Source: a virus
Virus record (IMG/VR): IMGVR_UViG_3300028559_001021
Coordinates: 1-64,000 of that record
Reading direction: 5' to 3' (one strand)
Length of the DNA stretch: 64,000 bases
In this document: in pieces, positions 41,853 to 51,561 of the stretch
Numbering within the stretch: the stretch's first letter is position 1
How the letters are laid out: the number at the start of each line of letters is the position of its first letter
Made by a program: the position numbers and the translations under genes
Notes under the pieces: model-generated
The model's input: only the letters and a program-made list of their open reading frames with translations
Databases searched by the model: none
What the model was told of the DNA's origin: nothing

Positions 41853-42022
41853 AATACCAATTGTGGGACATGATTAGTTATAGTGATTATGAACCAATGG
41901 TTCCATTTACTTTATTATTAGAGTGTGATAATTTTGAAGAAATTTATTATGAATTTATAAAAAAAAATACACAAAAAATACCTTGTGTTATTATATTAAA
42001 TGAAAAAAAAAATAATTTATGA
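41849..42022 (+). CDS. Small protein of 57 aa, function unknown
   Basis: A short frame from ATG 41849 (ATGA overlap with the aminotransferase) to TGA 42020-42022, itself overlapping the GMD start. The product is MKYQLWDMISYSDYEPMVPF, then an acidic helical stretch (LLLECDNFEEIYYEFIKKN) and a lysine-rich end. Overlaps at both ends argue that it is translated. No family recognised. Confidence 0.5.
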   Translation: MKYQLWDMISYSDYEPMVPFTLLLECDNFEEIYYEFIKKNTQKIPCVIILNEKKNNL

Positions 42023-43005
42023 AAAAAGCTTTTATTACTGGTATTGGTGGTCAAGATGGAAGTTATTTAGCCGAATATCTTTTAGAATTAGGGTACGAAG
42101 TACATGGAATGATTAGAAGACAATCAACCTCAGAAAATCAATCAAGTAGATTAAATAATATTATAACTAAAATACATACATATTATGGTGATTTATTAGA
42201 CCAAACATCAATTGAACGTTTATTATCTGAAATAAAACCAGATGAAATATATAATATAGGAGCTCAATCACATGTAAGAATATCATTTGATATCCCACAA
42301 TTTACAGTTCAAACAAATTCTGTTGGAGTTGTTAATATATTAGAAGCCTACAAACGAATTTGTCCTAATGCTAAATTCTATCAAGCAAGTTCTTCAGAAA
42401 TGTTTGGACTAACAATTGAAAGTGATGGTTTTCAACGAGAAACAACAATCATGAATCCTGTTTCACCATATGGGTGTTCTAAAGTATTTGCATATAATAT
42501 GGTGCGACATTATCGAAGAGCATATGGATTACACGCAGTAAATGGAATTTTATTTAATCACGAATCACCACGAAGAGGTTCTAATTTTGTTACAACAAAA
42601 GTCGTGAAAGCGGCATGTTCAATTAAACTTGGGCTACAAGATAAATTAGAATTAGGTAATATGGATTCATACCGAGACTGGGGACATTCAAAGGATTATG
42701 TCAAAGCAATGCACATGATTTTAAATCATTCCACACCTGACGATTTTGTTGTATCAACTATGGAAACACATTCAGTTAGAGAAATGTGTGAAGTTGTTTT
42801 TTCATATCTAGGATTAGATTATAAAAAATATGTTATCCAAAATGACAAATATTTAAGACCTGAAGAATTACCTTATTTAAAAGGTGATTCCACTAAAATT
42901 AGAAAAACTTTAGGATGGAAACCCACCTACACATTCAAACAATTAATGGAAGAAATGTGCGACCATTGGATGGATGTATTACAAAACAAACCATCATATA
43001 GATAA
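42019..43005 (+). CDS. gmd: GDP-mannose 4,6-dehydratase
   Basis: A 328-residue SDR enzyme. The Rossmann motif is TGIGGQDGSYLAEYLLE (8-24). GMIRRQS binds the NADP phosphate. Catalytic residues are in QASSSEMFG (S125-S127 region) and SPYGCSK (Y151, K155). RRGSNFVT and GNMDSYRDWGHSKDYVKAMH bind GDP-mannose. It converts GDP-mannose to GDP-4-keto-6-deoxymannose, the precursor of GDP-fucose, GDP-rhamnose and GDP-perosamine. With GT10 and GT11 genes nearby, fucose is the likely product. Confidence 0.95.
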   Translation: MKKAFITGIGGQDGSYLAEYLLELGYEVHGMIRRQSTSENQSSRLNNIITKIHTYYGDLLDQTSIERLLSEIKPDEIYNIGAQSHVRISFDIPQFTVQTNSVGVVNILEAYKRICPNAKFYQASSSEMFGLTIESDGFQRETTIMNPVSPYGCSKVFAYNMVRHYRRAYGLHAVNGILFNHESPRRGSNFVTTKVVKAACSIKLGLQDKLELGNMDSYRDWGHSKDYVKAMHMILNHSTPDDFVVSTMETHSVREMCEVVFSYLGLDYKKYVIQNDKYLRPEELPYLKGDSTKIRKTLGWKPTYTFKQLMEEMCDHWMDVLQNKPSYR

Positions 43006-43028
43006 TATAATACAATTAATTAAATTAA

Positions 43029-43751
43029 ATGGCACCAAGAAAAAAACCAACACAAGGTCAAGTAAGTGATGAACCGAAAAAAACCAAAAAAGAACTCATA
43101 AGTGAGATTATCAAAAAGAAATCCAAGGACAAATTCTTATCAGATAATCAAAAAATATATTATGATATTCTGAAAAAAAACCAAATAACAATATGTTCAG
43201 GACCAGCTGGAACTGGTAAAAGTTATATATCACTAAAGACCGCAATTGATTTAATTTCTGACCCAACAACACCATATGAGAAAATAATCATACTAAGACC
43301 TGCTGTAGAAAGTAGTGACTCAACTATTGGATTGCTACCTGGAGATGTTAGAGAAAAAATGGATCCCTATGTATACGCTTCATTCTATCTCCTAAAGAAA
43401 ATAATTGGACAAGAAACAACAAAAAAACTTGAAGAACTTGGTATTATTGAGGTTATGGCAATTTCATTCATACGAGGACTTAATATTGATAACGCCATAT
43501 TAGTTGGTGAGGAATTCCAAAATACCACCCCTAATGAAATGAAAACAATTTTAACTAGGATAGGTTTTAACAGTAAATTCTTTCTTAGTGGTGATATGGA
43601 TCAAACTGACAAATTTAAACAAATTGAAAAATCAGGTTTATATGACGCAATACATAGATTAGTGGATTTGGAAGACATTGGTATTTTTAAATTTACACTA
43701 AATGATGTCGTTAGAAATCCATTAATCACAAAAATTTTACAAAGATATTAA
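43029..43751 (+). CDS. phoH: PhoH-like ATPase
   Basis: A 240-residue PhoH core. It has Walker A CSGPAGTGKSYISLK (56-70), RPAVESSDSTIGLLPGDVRE, Walker B-like AILVGEEFQNTTPNEMKTIL and sensor-like FFLSGDMDQTD. The first 38 residues are a Lys-rich tail. PhoH is frequent in marine and gut phages. It is a P-loop ATPase related to SF1 helicases whose role in infection is not settled. Confidence 0.92.
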   Translation: MAPRKKPTQGQVSDEPKKTKKELISEIIKKKSKDKFLSDNQKIYYDILKKNQITICSGPAGTGKSYISLKTAIDLISDPTTPYEKIIILRPAVESSDSTIGLLPGDVREKMDPYVYASFYLLKKIIGQETTKKLEELGIIEVMAISFIRGLNIDNAILVGEEFQNTTPNEMKTILTRIGFNSKFFLSGDMDQTDKFKQIEKSGLYDAIHRLVDLEDIGIFKFTLNDVVRNPLITKILQRY

Positions 43752-43752
43752 C

Positions 43753-44397
43753 ATGAGAATAGCAATAGATGTAAATGGCGTATTGAGAGATACAATTGGT
43801 AAATTCAAACAATTATATGAAAAACATTTAATTGAAAATCCACAAAACGAATATCAAACTTATCTAATTGACTCAGAAGGCAATACAGAGTTAGATACAT
43901 TACCAACCCCATTTGAATACAAAATATTATCCCCAGTCACAAGTTTAGATTTAAAACAACATTTTGCATTTCAGAATGAAGAAGAATATTATTCATTTTT
44001 ATATGAAGAATATTGTATGGAATTATTTGGACATACCCCCTCAGTTGAAATGACAACATTTGTTGATTTAAATGAGGTCTATATCAACAATAGAAAACAA
44101 TGGGACTTTATGGTATTGTCGGATGAAATTGGCAAATCAAAACCAGCAACATTATTTTTCTTATCAAAGTTTGGGTGTGAATTAGAAAAAATATTTTTTT
44201 ATTCAAATATTACATTGAATTCAATATGGAATGAATTTGATGTTTTACTTACGGCAAATCCTAACTTATTATTGTATCATCCTAAAGATAAAATTGTAAT
44301 TAAGTTTGAAACCGAATACAATAAGGATATAAAAAAAGAATACTCAATAACAAAACTTAAAGAGTTAGAAGATATCTTAAAACAAATATTATGTTAA
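43753..44397 (+). CDS. HAD-like protein with altered first motif
   Basis: A 214-residue protein that opens with IAIDVNGVLRDT, like HAD motif I, but with Asn (N8) where the second Asp is expected. Later FMVLSDEIGKSKPATLFFLS (about 119-138) fits HAD motifs II and III, with K128/K130. A missing second Asp usually abolishes phosphatase activity, so it may be a nucleotidase-like fold used for binding. It directly follows PhoH by one base and overlaps the next gene. Confidence 0.6.
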   Translation: MRIAIDVNGVLRDTIGKFKQLYEKHLIENPQNEYQTYLIDSEGNTELDTLPTPFEYKILSPVTSLDLKQHFAFQNEEEYYSFLYEEYCMELFGHTPSVEMTTFVDLNEVYINNRKQWDFMVLSDEIGKSKPATLFFLSKFGCELEKIFFYSNITLNSIWNEFDVLLTANPNLLLYHPKDKIVIKFETEYNKDIKKEYSITKLKELEDILKQILC

Positions 44398-44660
44398 AAA
44401 TACTTGGAGAAAATTTCTATTTTGATATTGATGCGATTGAAGAATACATCAATGTTGAACCCCCAACCGACTATACCGGAATCCCACAAAATCATATTAG
44501 TGTTGTAAAATATGATATGGTTAAAATGATGGTTGAAACATTAATTGTTGAAAATGAGGAAGCCGATGAAGCGTTGGGAATGAGAACCTCTGAATTGTCA
44601 ATACCATTTAGAATGGCATTTAATTCATTAATGTATAAAAAATTAATTAATAAAATATGA
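44391..44660 (+). CDS. Small protein, function unknown
   Basis: An 89-residue acidic protein overlapping both neighbours (7 and 4 bases). It is mostly helical, with VKYDMVKMMVETLIVENEEA, LGMRTSELSIPFRMAFNSLM. The overlaps make it likely to be translated with the HAD-like and glycosyltransferase genes. No motif recognised. Confidence 0.5.
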   Translation: MLKILGENFYFDIDAIEEYINVEPPTDYTGIPQNHISVVKYDMVKMMVETLIVENEEADEALGMRTSELSIPFRMAFNSLMYKKLINKI

Positions 44661-45715
44661 ATCAGGAACAATTATCAAAAGTTGAAAATTCAATAAAAAA
44701 TCTTAAAGACAAAAAATCAAAAGTTTATTTTTTGATTCAAGACACCAAAGGTAACGCAAAAGCATCAGTTGCTTACATCTATCGTATGGCTTATGTCCTT
44801 TCAGAAGGTGGATATAATGTTGTTATGTTACACGAGAAGAATGATTATGTTGGTATATCAAGTTGGTTAGATTCAAAATATATGGAACTCCAACACCAAT
44901 CAATTGATGGTCAGAAATTACAAGTCGCCCCAGAAGATTTCATTATCATTCCGGAATTATATGGTTTCGTTATGGGTCAAATTAGTAATCTACCTTGTGG
45001 TAAAATTGTTTTATCTCAAGCGTATGACCACATATTGGAAACCCTACAACCAGGTCAATCTTGGTCACAACTTGGGTTTATGAAATGTATCACAACCTCT
45101 GAACAACAAAAGGAGTATATTTCAAATCTAATGAAAAACGTATCAATTGATGTCATTGAACCATATATCTCAGATGAGTTCAAACCATCAGAATATCCAG
45201 CAAACCCAATCATTGCAATCCACTCTAGAGAACAACGTGAAGCGTTAAATGTAATCAAGAATTTCTATCTTAAATTCCCCCAATATAGATGGGTTACCTT
45301 TAGAGATATGAGAGGAATGAGTGAAAAAGAATTTGCAAATGTTTTGCAAAAATCATTTATGTCAGTTTGGATTGATGAAACAAGTGCTTATGGTACATTC
45401 CCATTGGAATCAATGAAATGTGGTGTTCCTTGTTTGGGTATTGGTCCAAGAATGATTCCACAATGGATGTCCGAGGATAACGGAATATGGATTAGTAATA
45501 AAAATGATTTATCTGACTATGTTGCCGATTTCTTACAGAATTGGTTGGAGGATAATATTAGTGATACTTTGTTAAATGAAATGAAAAAGATGGTTGAGAA
45601 CTTACCAACATCAGAAACATTCAAAGACAATGTATTAAATAAATTTGAAGGGTATCTGGACGTAAGACTTAAATCCTTTGAGGAACAATATAATAAATTA
45701 CAAACTGCCGAATAA
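44657..45715 (+). CDS. GT-B glycosyltransferase
   Basis: A 352-residue GT-B-fold enzyme. Residues 20-30 (KVYFLIQDTKGNAKASVAYI) open the N-terminal Rossmann domain. The C-terminal domain has ANPIIAIHSREQREALNVIK, then SVWIDETSAYGTFPLESMKC, where the Glu and surrounding residues occupy the nucleotide-sugar binding position of GT4 enzymes, then GVPCLGIGPRMIPQWM. Likely uses a nucleotide sugar of unknown type. Part of the glycan run. Confidence 0.72.
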   Translation: MNQEQLSKVENSIKNLKDKKSKVYFLIQDTKGNAKASVAYIYRMAYVLSEGGYNVVMLHEKNDYVGISSWLDSKYMELQHQSIDGQKLQVAPEDFIIIPELYGFVMGQISNLPCGKIVLSQAYDHILETLQPGQSWSQLGFMKCITTSEQQKEYISNLMKNVSIDVIEPYISDEFKPSEYPANPIIAIHSREQREALNVIKNFYLKFPQYRWVTFRDMRGMSEKEFANVLQKSFMSVWIDETSAYGTFPLESMKCGVPCLGIGPRMIPQWMSEDNGIWISNKNDLSDYVADFLQNWLEDNISDTLLNEMKKMVENLPTSETFKDNVLNKFEGYLDVRLKSFEEQYNKLQTAE

Positions 45716-45716
45716 T

Positions 45717-46511
45717 ATGGAAAAATTTGATTTATCAGTAATATTACCACTTAAATCTTCATCACACCCTTGGTTTGAAGATTATTTTAACAAAGCTATA
45801 ACATCAATCAAAGTTCAAGAAGTTGAAATCAATGAGTTGGTTATTGTTCATACCGATGAAACAAAATTGGTTGAATTTTTGGATGGATATGATTTTAGTG
45901 GGATTAATGTAACTAGAGAAGTATGGACTAAAAAACCTGGTTTTGCTGAACAGGTAAATCACGGAGCAAGGGTCGCAAAATCAAAATGGATATCAATTTT
46001 TGAATTTGATGATGAGTATTCTAAAATTTGGTTTAAAAATGTTGACAAGTATTCTAAAATCTATAAGGATGTTGATTGTTTCCTACCAATTGTTGTTGAT
46101 GTAACCGAGAATGGACAATTTGCGGGATTTACAAATGAGGCAACATTTGCGGTTAACATTTCTAGTGAAATGGGGATTCTAACCAATGAAACACTTTTGA
46201 CTTATCAGAATTTCCAAATGTCTGGATTGGTAATTAAAAGGTCATCATTTGTTGATTTTGGACTACTTAAGCCTTCGTTCAAACTCACATTCGGTTATGA
46301 ATTATTTTTGCGTCTAACACACAATTCTGTGAAGATTATGACCATTCCAAGAATTGGATATAAGCATACAAATCTCAGACAAGGTTCTATTTTTTGGGAT
46401 TATAAAAATGGTGATGAAGTTCTTGGTAAAGAAGAAATCCAATTTTGGATTGATTCCGCAAAAAAGGAATCTTTTTTCATTGTTGATAGATCCATAAAAT
46501 ACCAATCCTAA
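45717..46511 (+). CDS. GT2-like glycosyltransferase
   Basis: A 264-residue protein from ATG 45717 (an in-frame TTG at 45678 inside the previous gene is less likely). It has FDLSVILPLKSSSHPWFEDY, ELVIVHTDETKLVEFLDGYD, GFAEQVNHGARVAKSKWISI and FEFDDEYSKIWFKNV, the last with the metal-binding FDD. The C-terminal FGYELFLRLTHNSVKIMTIP is usual for the family. It closes the long glycan region before the gp55-like gene. Confidence 0.72.
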   Translation: MEKFDLSVILPLKSSSHPWFEDYFNKAITSIKVQEVEINELVIVHTDETKLVEFLDGYDFSGINVTREVWTKKPGFAEQVNHGARVAKSKWISIFEFDDEYSKIWFKNVDKYSKIYKDVDCFLPIVVDVTENGQFAGFTNEATFAVNISSEMGILTNETLLTYQNFQMSGLVIKRSSFVDFGLLKPSFKLTFGYELFLRLTHNSVKIMTIPRIGYKHTNLRQGSIFWDYKNGDEVLGKEEIQFWIDSAKKESFFIVDRSIKYQS

Positions 46512-46519
46512 AAAATATA

Positions 46520-47272
46520 ATGACAGATGAAACAAGTTTACCGGATAATACAAGTTTAGAGTCAAAAAAGAAAGGGAGAAAACCCAAGAAAGATAAATTT
46601 TATTTTGGTGAAAAAGAGGAATTGGCAGTTAGAAATTTTTTAATTGCCGATTCTTTTGAGGAAAAAAACAAAATCTATAACGATATCTTAAGACATCCAA
46701 TAGATAAAATGATTTCCTCAATTATAAGGACTTACAAACTATATCGTAAAGACGTTGAATTTGAAGAAATTCACAACGATACTCACTCCTTTTTGATGAC
46801 AAAAATTGAAAAATTTAAACCATCAAAAGAAAAGAAAGCATATTCCTATTTTGGAACAATATGTAAAAATTATTTAATGGGTCAGATTCAAAAAGACCAA
46901 AAAGAAACAAATCGTAAAATATCATATGAAGACATTTCTACTGACTTGGAAAATAATGAGAATTATTCGTACAACATAGACGATGAACCAATTGAAGCTG
47001 ATTTTATAATTAAAAAATTTTTATTTGAATTAGATAAAGTGTTCACTCAAAATTCTTTAAATGAAAATGAAACAAAATTGGGTGAGGCGTTATATGAAAT
47101 ATTTGAAAATCACGACAAAATTTTCATAAGTACTTCAAATAATAAATTCAATAAAAATATAATTCTATTATCATTAAGAGAAATGACTAATTTGAACACA
47201 AAAGAAATACGTTTATCACTTAAAAAGTTCAAATTCTTATATGTTAATATGATTGAAAAAATGGTGAGATAA
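46520..47272 (+). CDS. 55: Late-transcription sigma factor (T4 gp55-like)
   Basis: A 250-residue protein with a Lys-rich start and a sigma region 2-like core at about residues 57-130 (HPIDKMISSIIRTYKLYRKD, FEEIHNDTHSFLMTKIEKFK, AYSYFGTICKNYLMGQIQKD). T4 gp55 is a minimal sigma (185 aa) that directs host RNA polymerase to late promoters, together with gp33 and the clamp gp45. This one is longer at the C-terminus. It is the natural reader of the recurrent GATATTTATA motif in this window. Confidence 0.72.
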   Translation: MTDETSLPDNTSLESKKKGRKPKKDKFYFGEKEELAVRNFLIADSFEEKNKIYNDILRHPIDKMISSIIRTYKLYRKDVEFEEIHNDTHSFLMTKIEKFKPSKEKKAYSYFGTICKNYLMGQIQKDQKETNRKISYEDISTDLENNENYSYNIDDEPIEADFIIKKFLFELDKVFTQNSLNENETKLGEALYEIFENHDKIFISTSNNKFNKNIILLSLREMTNLNTKEIRLSLKKFKFLYVNMIEKMVR

Positions 47273-47284
47273 ATATTTACTATT

Positions 47285-47653
47285 ATGGCAAGACCTTTAA
47301 AAAAAGAAATTAATTTATCCAAGGAATCGATTTTAGCATTGATGCAGGAAATTTACAATGAACTTGTAGAACAAAGAAATACAGCTATGAGAATCCAAAA
47401 CAAAATGTTGACAATGATGAAAGAACCTGAAGACATGACACTAATAGGTCCGGTCATTGAAAAACAACAGAAAATAATTAATGATTGTGTGGAGAAAAAA
47501 TTATCCCTCTCCAAACTCCAAGCATCAATTTGGGAAAAAACAAATAGCACAAAAGAGTCTTTCTCAATTGCGGATATGGATGATGAGATAATTAAAGACT
47601 TATTGGAACGAGATATTTCAAACTCGGATAATCAATACAAAATGAAAAAATAA
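47285..47653 (+). CDS. Small helical protein downstream of gp55, function unknown
   Basis: A 122-residue, all-helical protein (NLSKESILALMQEIYNELVE, QRNTAMRIQNKMLTMMKEPE, IEKQQKIINDCVEKKLSLSK). Its place between the sigma factor and tail genes, and its size, raise the thought of gp33 (late co-activator), but I see no shared motif. A coiled-coil tail or baseplate chaperone is equally possible. It abuts the next gene with no gap. Confidence 0.5.
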   Translation: MARPLKKEINLSKESILALMQEIYNELVEQRNTAMRIQNKMLTMMKEPEDMTLIGPVIEKQQKIINDCVEKKLSLSKLQASIWEKTNSTKESFSIADMDDEIIKDLLERDISNSDNQYKMKK

Positions 47654-49767
47654 TGGGGTTAGATTTAAAATCTGATTATAAACAACTCAAAGACAAAATA
47701 TCCGCAACACAATCCTATAATGAGCTTAAAAAAGAATATAATAGTGTAACAAAAAGTGTTGGGGAAAGTTTTGATGATTTAAAAGAATCAACATCAAATA
47801 AATTATCTGAACTAAAAGGTAAGGTAAAAAAATTTGAGAAAGACACACAAGGTCAACTTGATAGACTATTAGATGTTGCAACAATATCTAGTAATGGAAA
47901 TACTGGGACAATTAGTTTTATTAAAAAATTACTCCTAAAAGTAATTAAAAAGATTGAACCAATCCTTTCCGAAATATTATTTGATGAAACAATTAAAGCA
48001 ATTGGTTGTGACCAACAACAAAGATATCAACCAGGTCAAGTACTTTATATAAAAGTATCAGCATTGGATTTATTGGGGTTATTAAAAATTGACCCCAATG
48101 ATGGTATTGGTAAATTTTTATATGAAACCAACCCCATCTCTATTCAGGATAATCCGTTCTCAATGAATAGACAATTATACGAGTTAACACAAACAAATAT
48201 ATCATATTCAGGATTAACTGGACAATTATATAAAGGACAATCAGGTCAAGATTTATTTGATATTGAGTACACTGAAACAAATAACTTAAATCAACCTGGT
48301 CCTTGGTTTAAAATTACATTAGCCCCAAGATTTAATAACGCTACAACAGTTGTACAATTTTTACTTGATTACTACAAATCAATTAGGGTTGTTGAATTTA
48401 ACAATATTATTGCAAATGTTATGAATATCTTAACAGGAGCATTAGACATCGGTTTAAATACTGGAACTAATCAACTTGAAGTTAATTCTAAATTTCAAGT
48501 CTTATTATTAAGGATATTAGGAATTTGTTTTGATAATAGAAAAGAAATTGATGTTAGTGGTGTTGCGAAAATACCTCAAGATGACCCTATTGATGATTCG
48601 TTTTTTGAATTCAGTGCAATTGATTTAAGAAATATTGAAATCAGAATTAGTAATATTAAAAAAGGTGTCGTACAATATGTTGATTGTGGTAATGTAGAAT
48701 TACCTGTTGATGTTGATAGTATTGTTGGTGCATTGGATGCTTTAAGATTTGTTCCTGATGAAGACCAAGTTAATGCCGCTAGTCAGATAACTCAATCATT
48801 AACAAATAACCCAAATTGGAATATCAATATACCTGGTGGTAATATCACCGCAGCCGTTGATGCTAACTTCATTAAATTAATGGGACAATCGGTTGTTGTT
48901 TCGTTATTAAGCCCAAAGGTTTTATTACCATTTTACACAATGTTATTGTCTCTAGGACAACAAGATATTAATCTGAGTGAAAACTTAATTGAATTTACAA
49001 AAAAATTCAAAAAGTTTATGATTAATTTGATTTCAAGAGTTGGGGCTCAGTTTATTGAGAAACTATACAATCAAATTAAAAAAGATTTGTTAAAGTTAAT
49101 TGACTCAACAATCCAAGATATTGAAGATGAAAAAAAGAGAAAGACAAATGTTATCATCTTAAAATTGATTCAGATTTTATTATTGGTCGGACAACTCATA
49201 ACTGATTGGCGAAAATGTAAAAGTATTGTTGATGAACTTTTAAAAATTGTTAGTTTAAGTCTCCAATTTCCTGGTGTTGCAAAAGGATTAAGTTCCGCAG
49301 CCAAAGCTGTAACCAAAGGTATTGAGACCGCCTCAGATGCCACAACTAATTTTATTGATGGTATTGGAGGTAAAGAAGGAAACCGTGATGGTGGAACATT
49401 TGGAGGTGGTGGTAATGATGATGACGAAGAAGATTCAAATGGTAGTTCTGGAGGTGTATTAGGTTCGTTGGGAGCTTTATTAAATCAAATCCCACTCCCA
49501 TTATTATTTGCTTCAGAGTTTTTGGATGGATATTCGGAATCAAGGGCGTTTATTAATGCTATTGAAGAAATGCAGAAATTGGGTATTCCAACAGGACCAA
49601 TGCCAGATGGTTCTCCAAACTTAACCGTTCTATCAATGTTTGGTAATATTAAAGCTGCGGAAAAGGAAAAAACTGAAAATGGTAAAGTTAGTATTGCAAT
49701 AAAACCTACGGCAGTAACACCAGCGGGTTTAACTGTACCAAATATCGCATCTGGAAAATATTTTTAA
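47653..49767 (+). CDS. Large tail/baseplate-type protein, function unknown
   Basis: A 704-residue protein. The N-terminal 70 residues are a lysine-rich helix (SDYKQLKDKISATQSYNELK). A hydrophobic helical stretch follows (GTISFIKKLLLKVIKKIEPI). The middle alternates beta and helix. Residues about 410-540 hold several long hydrophobic helices (VVVSLLSPKVLLPFYTMLLS, VIILKLIQILLLVGQLITDW). A flexible GGTFGGGGNDDDEEDSNGSS linker precedes the C-terminal 110 residues. It sits just before the OB-fold spike gene, so a baseplate hub or tape-measure-like role is suspected. Confidence 0.5.
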   Translation: MGLDLKSDYKQLKDKISATQSYNELKKEYNSVTKSVGESFDDLKESTSNKLSELKGKVKKFEKDTQGQLDRLLDVATISSNGNTGTISFIKKLLLKVIKKIEPILSEILFDETIKAIGCDQQQRYQPGQVLYIKVSALDLLGLLKIDPNDGIGKFLYETNPISIQDNPFSMNRQLYELTQTNISYSGLTGQLYKGQSGQDLFDIEYTETNNLNQPGPWFKITLAPRFNNATTVVQFLLDYYKSIRVVEFNNIIANVMNILTGALDIGLNTGTNQLEVNSKFQVLLLRILGICFDNRKEIDVSGVAKIPQDDPIDDSFFEFSAIDLRNIEIRISNIKKGVVQYVDCGNVELPVDVDSIVGALDALRFVPDEDQVNAASQITQSLTNNPNWNINIPGGNITAAVDANFIKLMGQSVVVSLLSPKVLLPFYTMLLSLGQQDINLSENLIEFTKKFKKFMINLISRVGAQFIEKLYNQIKKDLLKLIDSTIQDIEDEKKRKTNVIILKLIQILLLVGQLITDWRKCKSIVDELLKIVSLSLQFPGVAKGLSSAAKAVTKGIETASDATTNFIDGIGGKEGNRDGGTFGGGGNDDDEEDSNGSSGGVLGSLGALLNQIPLPLLFASEFLDGYSESRAFINAIEEMQKLGIPTGPMPDGSPNLTVLSMFGNIKAAEKEKTENGKVSIAIKPTAVTPAGLTVPNIASGKYF

Positions 49768-49770
49768 ATT

Positions 49771-49983
49771 ATGGATAAAAAAGAACAAGCTGAAAAAGCA
49801 TTGAAGGTAATAAAGGATTATAAATCCTCACCAAATAGAGATTTAACATTTGCTATGGATTTTATCCAAGAAGATTTTAAATTCACTAAAGAAACCCTTA
49901 TCAAATTAACCGAACATATAGATAAGTTAGAGTTGACCTATAATACAATTTTAAAAGAATACGAAAGTAGAGTTAACAAATGA
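49771..49983 (+). CDS. Small coiled-coil protein, function unknown
   Basis: A 70-residue, highly charged helical protein (DKKEQAEKALKVIKDYKSSP, LIKLTEHIDKLELTYNTILK) between two baseplate-type genes, overlapping the next by four bases. Likely a small chaperone or connector. No family recognised. Confidence 0.5.
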   Translation: MDKKEQAEKALKVIKDYKSSPNRDLTFAMDFIQEDFKFTKETLIKLTEHIDKLELTYNTILKEYESRVNK

Positions 49984-51539
49984 GTGAACATCAAATATTA
50001 TTCCCTGGTACTGTTATTGACAATCAAGACCCAATGATGTTGGGTAGATTGCGTGTTATACCAGAAACTGAAGATTACACGGCAATTATATCAGCAATAC
50101 CAAATTGGAATGAAGAAAAAATGAAATGGACTAGTAAAGACCCTGTTTTATTTTTACCATTGTTACCATTTTTTGTTAGTCAAACACCACAAGTTAATGA
50201 ATACGTTCATATCATCTATATGAACAAAGATTATAGGAGAGAAAATCAATTTTACGTTCAGGGACCATTTTCAAGTCCATTATTAAGTCCTTTTGAAAAT
50301 TATCAAGGGGCTACAAAATTTATGGCGAAAGGGACAAGATATGCACAAGGATTGTCATTACGTAATCCAGATGGATCTTATTTATCTTCAAGTGGGGGAA
50401 GTACTGAGGGTATTTTCCCAAAACCAGAGGATGTTGGTATTCTAGGTAGAGGTACTGCCGATTTAGTACTAAAAGAAAATGAAGTTTTATTACGTGCGGG
50501 CAAAACACCAGAATTAAAATATAACAAACTACCAACGCCAAATAACAATAGGGCTTTCTTGCAATTGTCTTATTTCCCAATTCAAGAAACGGCTAAACCA
50601 CCACAAAAGATTAATTCATTAAAAGAAGTTATCACTAAGGTTAAAAAAGTTATTGTTTGGCATATAGAAAATCTTGAAAATACACAAAATGTCTATAATG
50701 GGTTTGTTCAACTATACAACTACAATGAAAATGATTTGAGATTTGATGTTAGTAATTTTAATTCTCAAGCAATATTAGAATTAGAAATAGATACTACATT
50801 ATTACCAACTGATGCAAAAATTGAAATTGGTGGGAAAAGTTTTGATGAAACTGTCTACATTATCAATACCTTCATCAAAGGTGTTTTTGATGGGTTCTTA
50901 ACTTATAGCGGGTACAATTCTACAAATCAAACCGTATTCCAAAACGTCCTTCCATTTGTTGTTACACCATCAAAAACAACGTATGAAAAAGGAAATAATT
51001 TTAACACATTAGTCACCAATCCAGAAGTTTCAAATTTTATAAAGTTTAGTTCAAAAATTCTTTTGGATTATGGTTCACAACAAAGTGGTTATTTCTTGGT
51101 GTCAGGTAGAAATGGTGAAAGACCAATATATGGTAAACAATATGATGTTGTGACTGAAACCATATTTCCAACCTCATTCAAATCCGAACCAATAAGTTAT
51201 GGTGTAATGGGAGCACAAAAGATTTATTTGTTGTCACAAGACGCAACTAGTACAAAACAAAAAATTGACTTACAAGACACTATCTATGGTATCCCACAGA
51301 ATTCCTTTGTTAGAGGCGAAACATCCTTACAGAACCTCACATATTCAACCGTGAGGGGTGAGGTTATTATTGAGTTATTAAGAAAGATGTATGCCTTCTT
51401 GGAAGGACATGTTCATCCAATTGCAATTATTAAACCATCCAAACGTGCAAGTGGGAATGGTCAAAGACTTGAGGATATTGAAACTTTATTGAATAATGCC
51501 GAAAGTTTAATCCTAAATCAAAATATTAGAATTAATTGA
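49980..51539 (+). CDS. 5: Baseplate central spike / hub protein (gp5-like OB fold)
   Basis: A 519-residue protein whose first 110 residues are an OB-fold of the gp5/VgrG/gpV kind: ILFPGTVIDNQDPMMLGRLR, VIPETEDYTAI, EYVHIIYMNKDYRRENQFYV and QGPFSSPL. T4 gp5 has OB, lysozyme and beta-helix parts. I see no lysozyme motif here. The central region is beta-rich and probably structural, ending with a helical tail. In T4 this protein forms the needle hub that pierces the outer membrane. Confidence 0.7.
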   Translation: MSEHQILFPGTVIDNQDPMMLGRLRVIPETEDYTAIISAIPNWNEEKMKWTSKDPVLFLPLLPFFVSQTPQVNEYVHIIYMNKDYRRENQFYVQGPFSSPLLSPFENYQGATKFMAKGTRYAQGLSLRNPDGSYLSSSGGSTEGIFPKPEDVGILGRGTADLVLKENEVLLRAGKTPELKYNKLPTPNNNRAFLQLSYFPIQETAKPPQKINSLKEVITKVKKVIVWHIENLENTQNVYNGFVQLYNYNENDLRFDVSNFNSQAILELEIDTTLLPTDAKIEIGGKSFDETVYIINTFIKGVFDGFLTYSGYNSTNQTVFQNVLPFVVTPSKTTYEKGNNFNTLVTNPEVSNFIKFSSKILLDYGSQQSGYFLVSGRNGERPIYGKQYDVVTETIFPTSFKSEPISYGVMGAQKIYLLSQDATSTKQKIDLQDTIYGIPQNSFVRGETSLQNLTYSTVRGEVIIELLRKMYAFLEGHVHPIAIIKPSKRASGNGQRLEDIETLLNNAESLILNQNIRIN

Positions 51540-51547
51540 TATTTATG
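51538..51547 (+). promoter_or_regulatory. GATATTTATG promoter motif
   Basis: GATATTTATG, followed by TATAAAC, overlaps the stop of the spike gene and ends 14 bases before the ATG at 51562. Confidence 0.45.
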
Positions 51548-51561
51548 TATAAACAACATAA

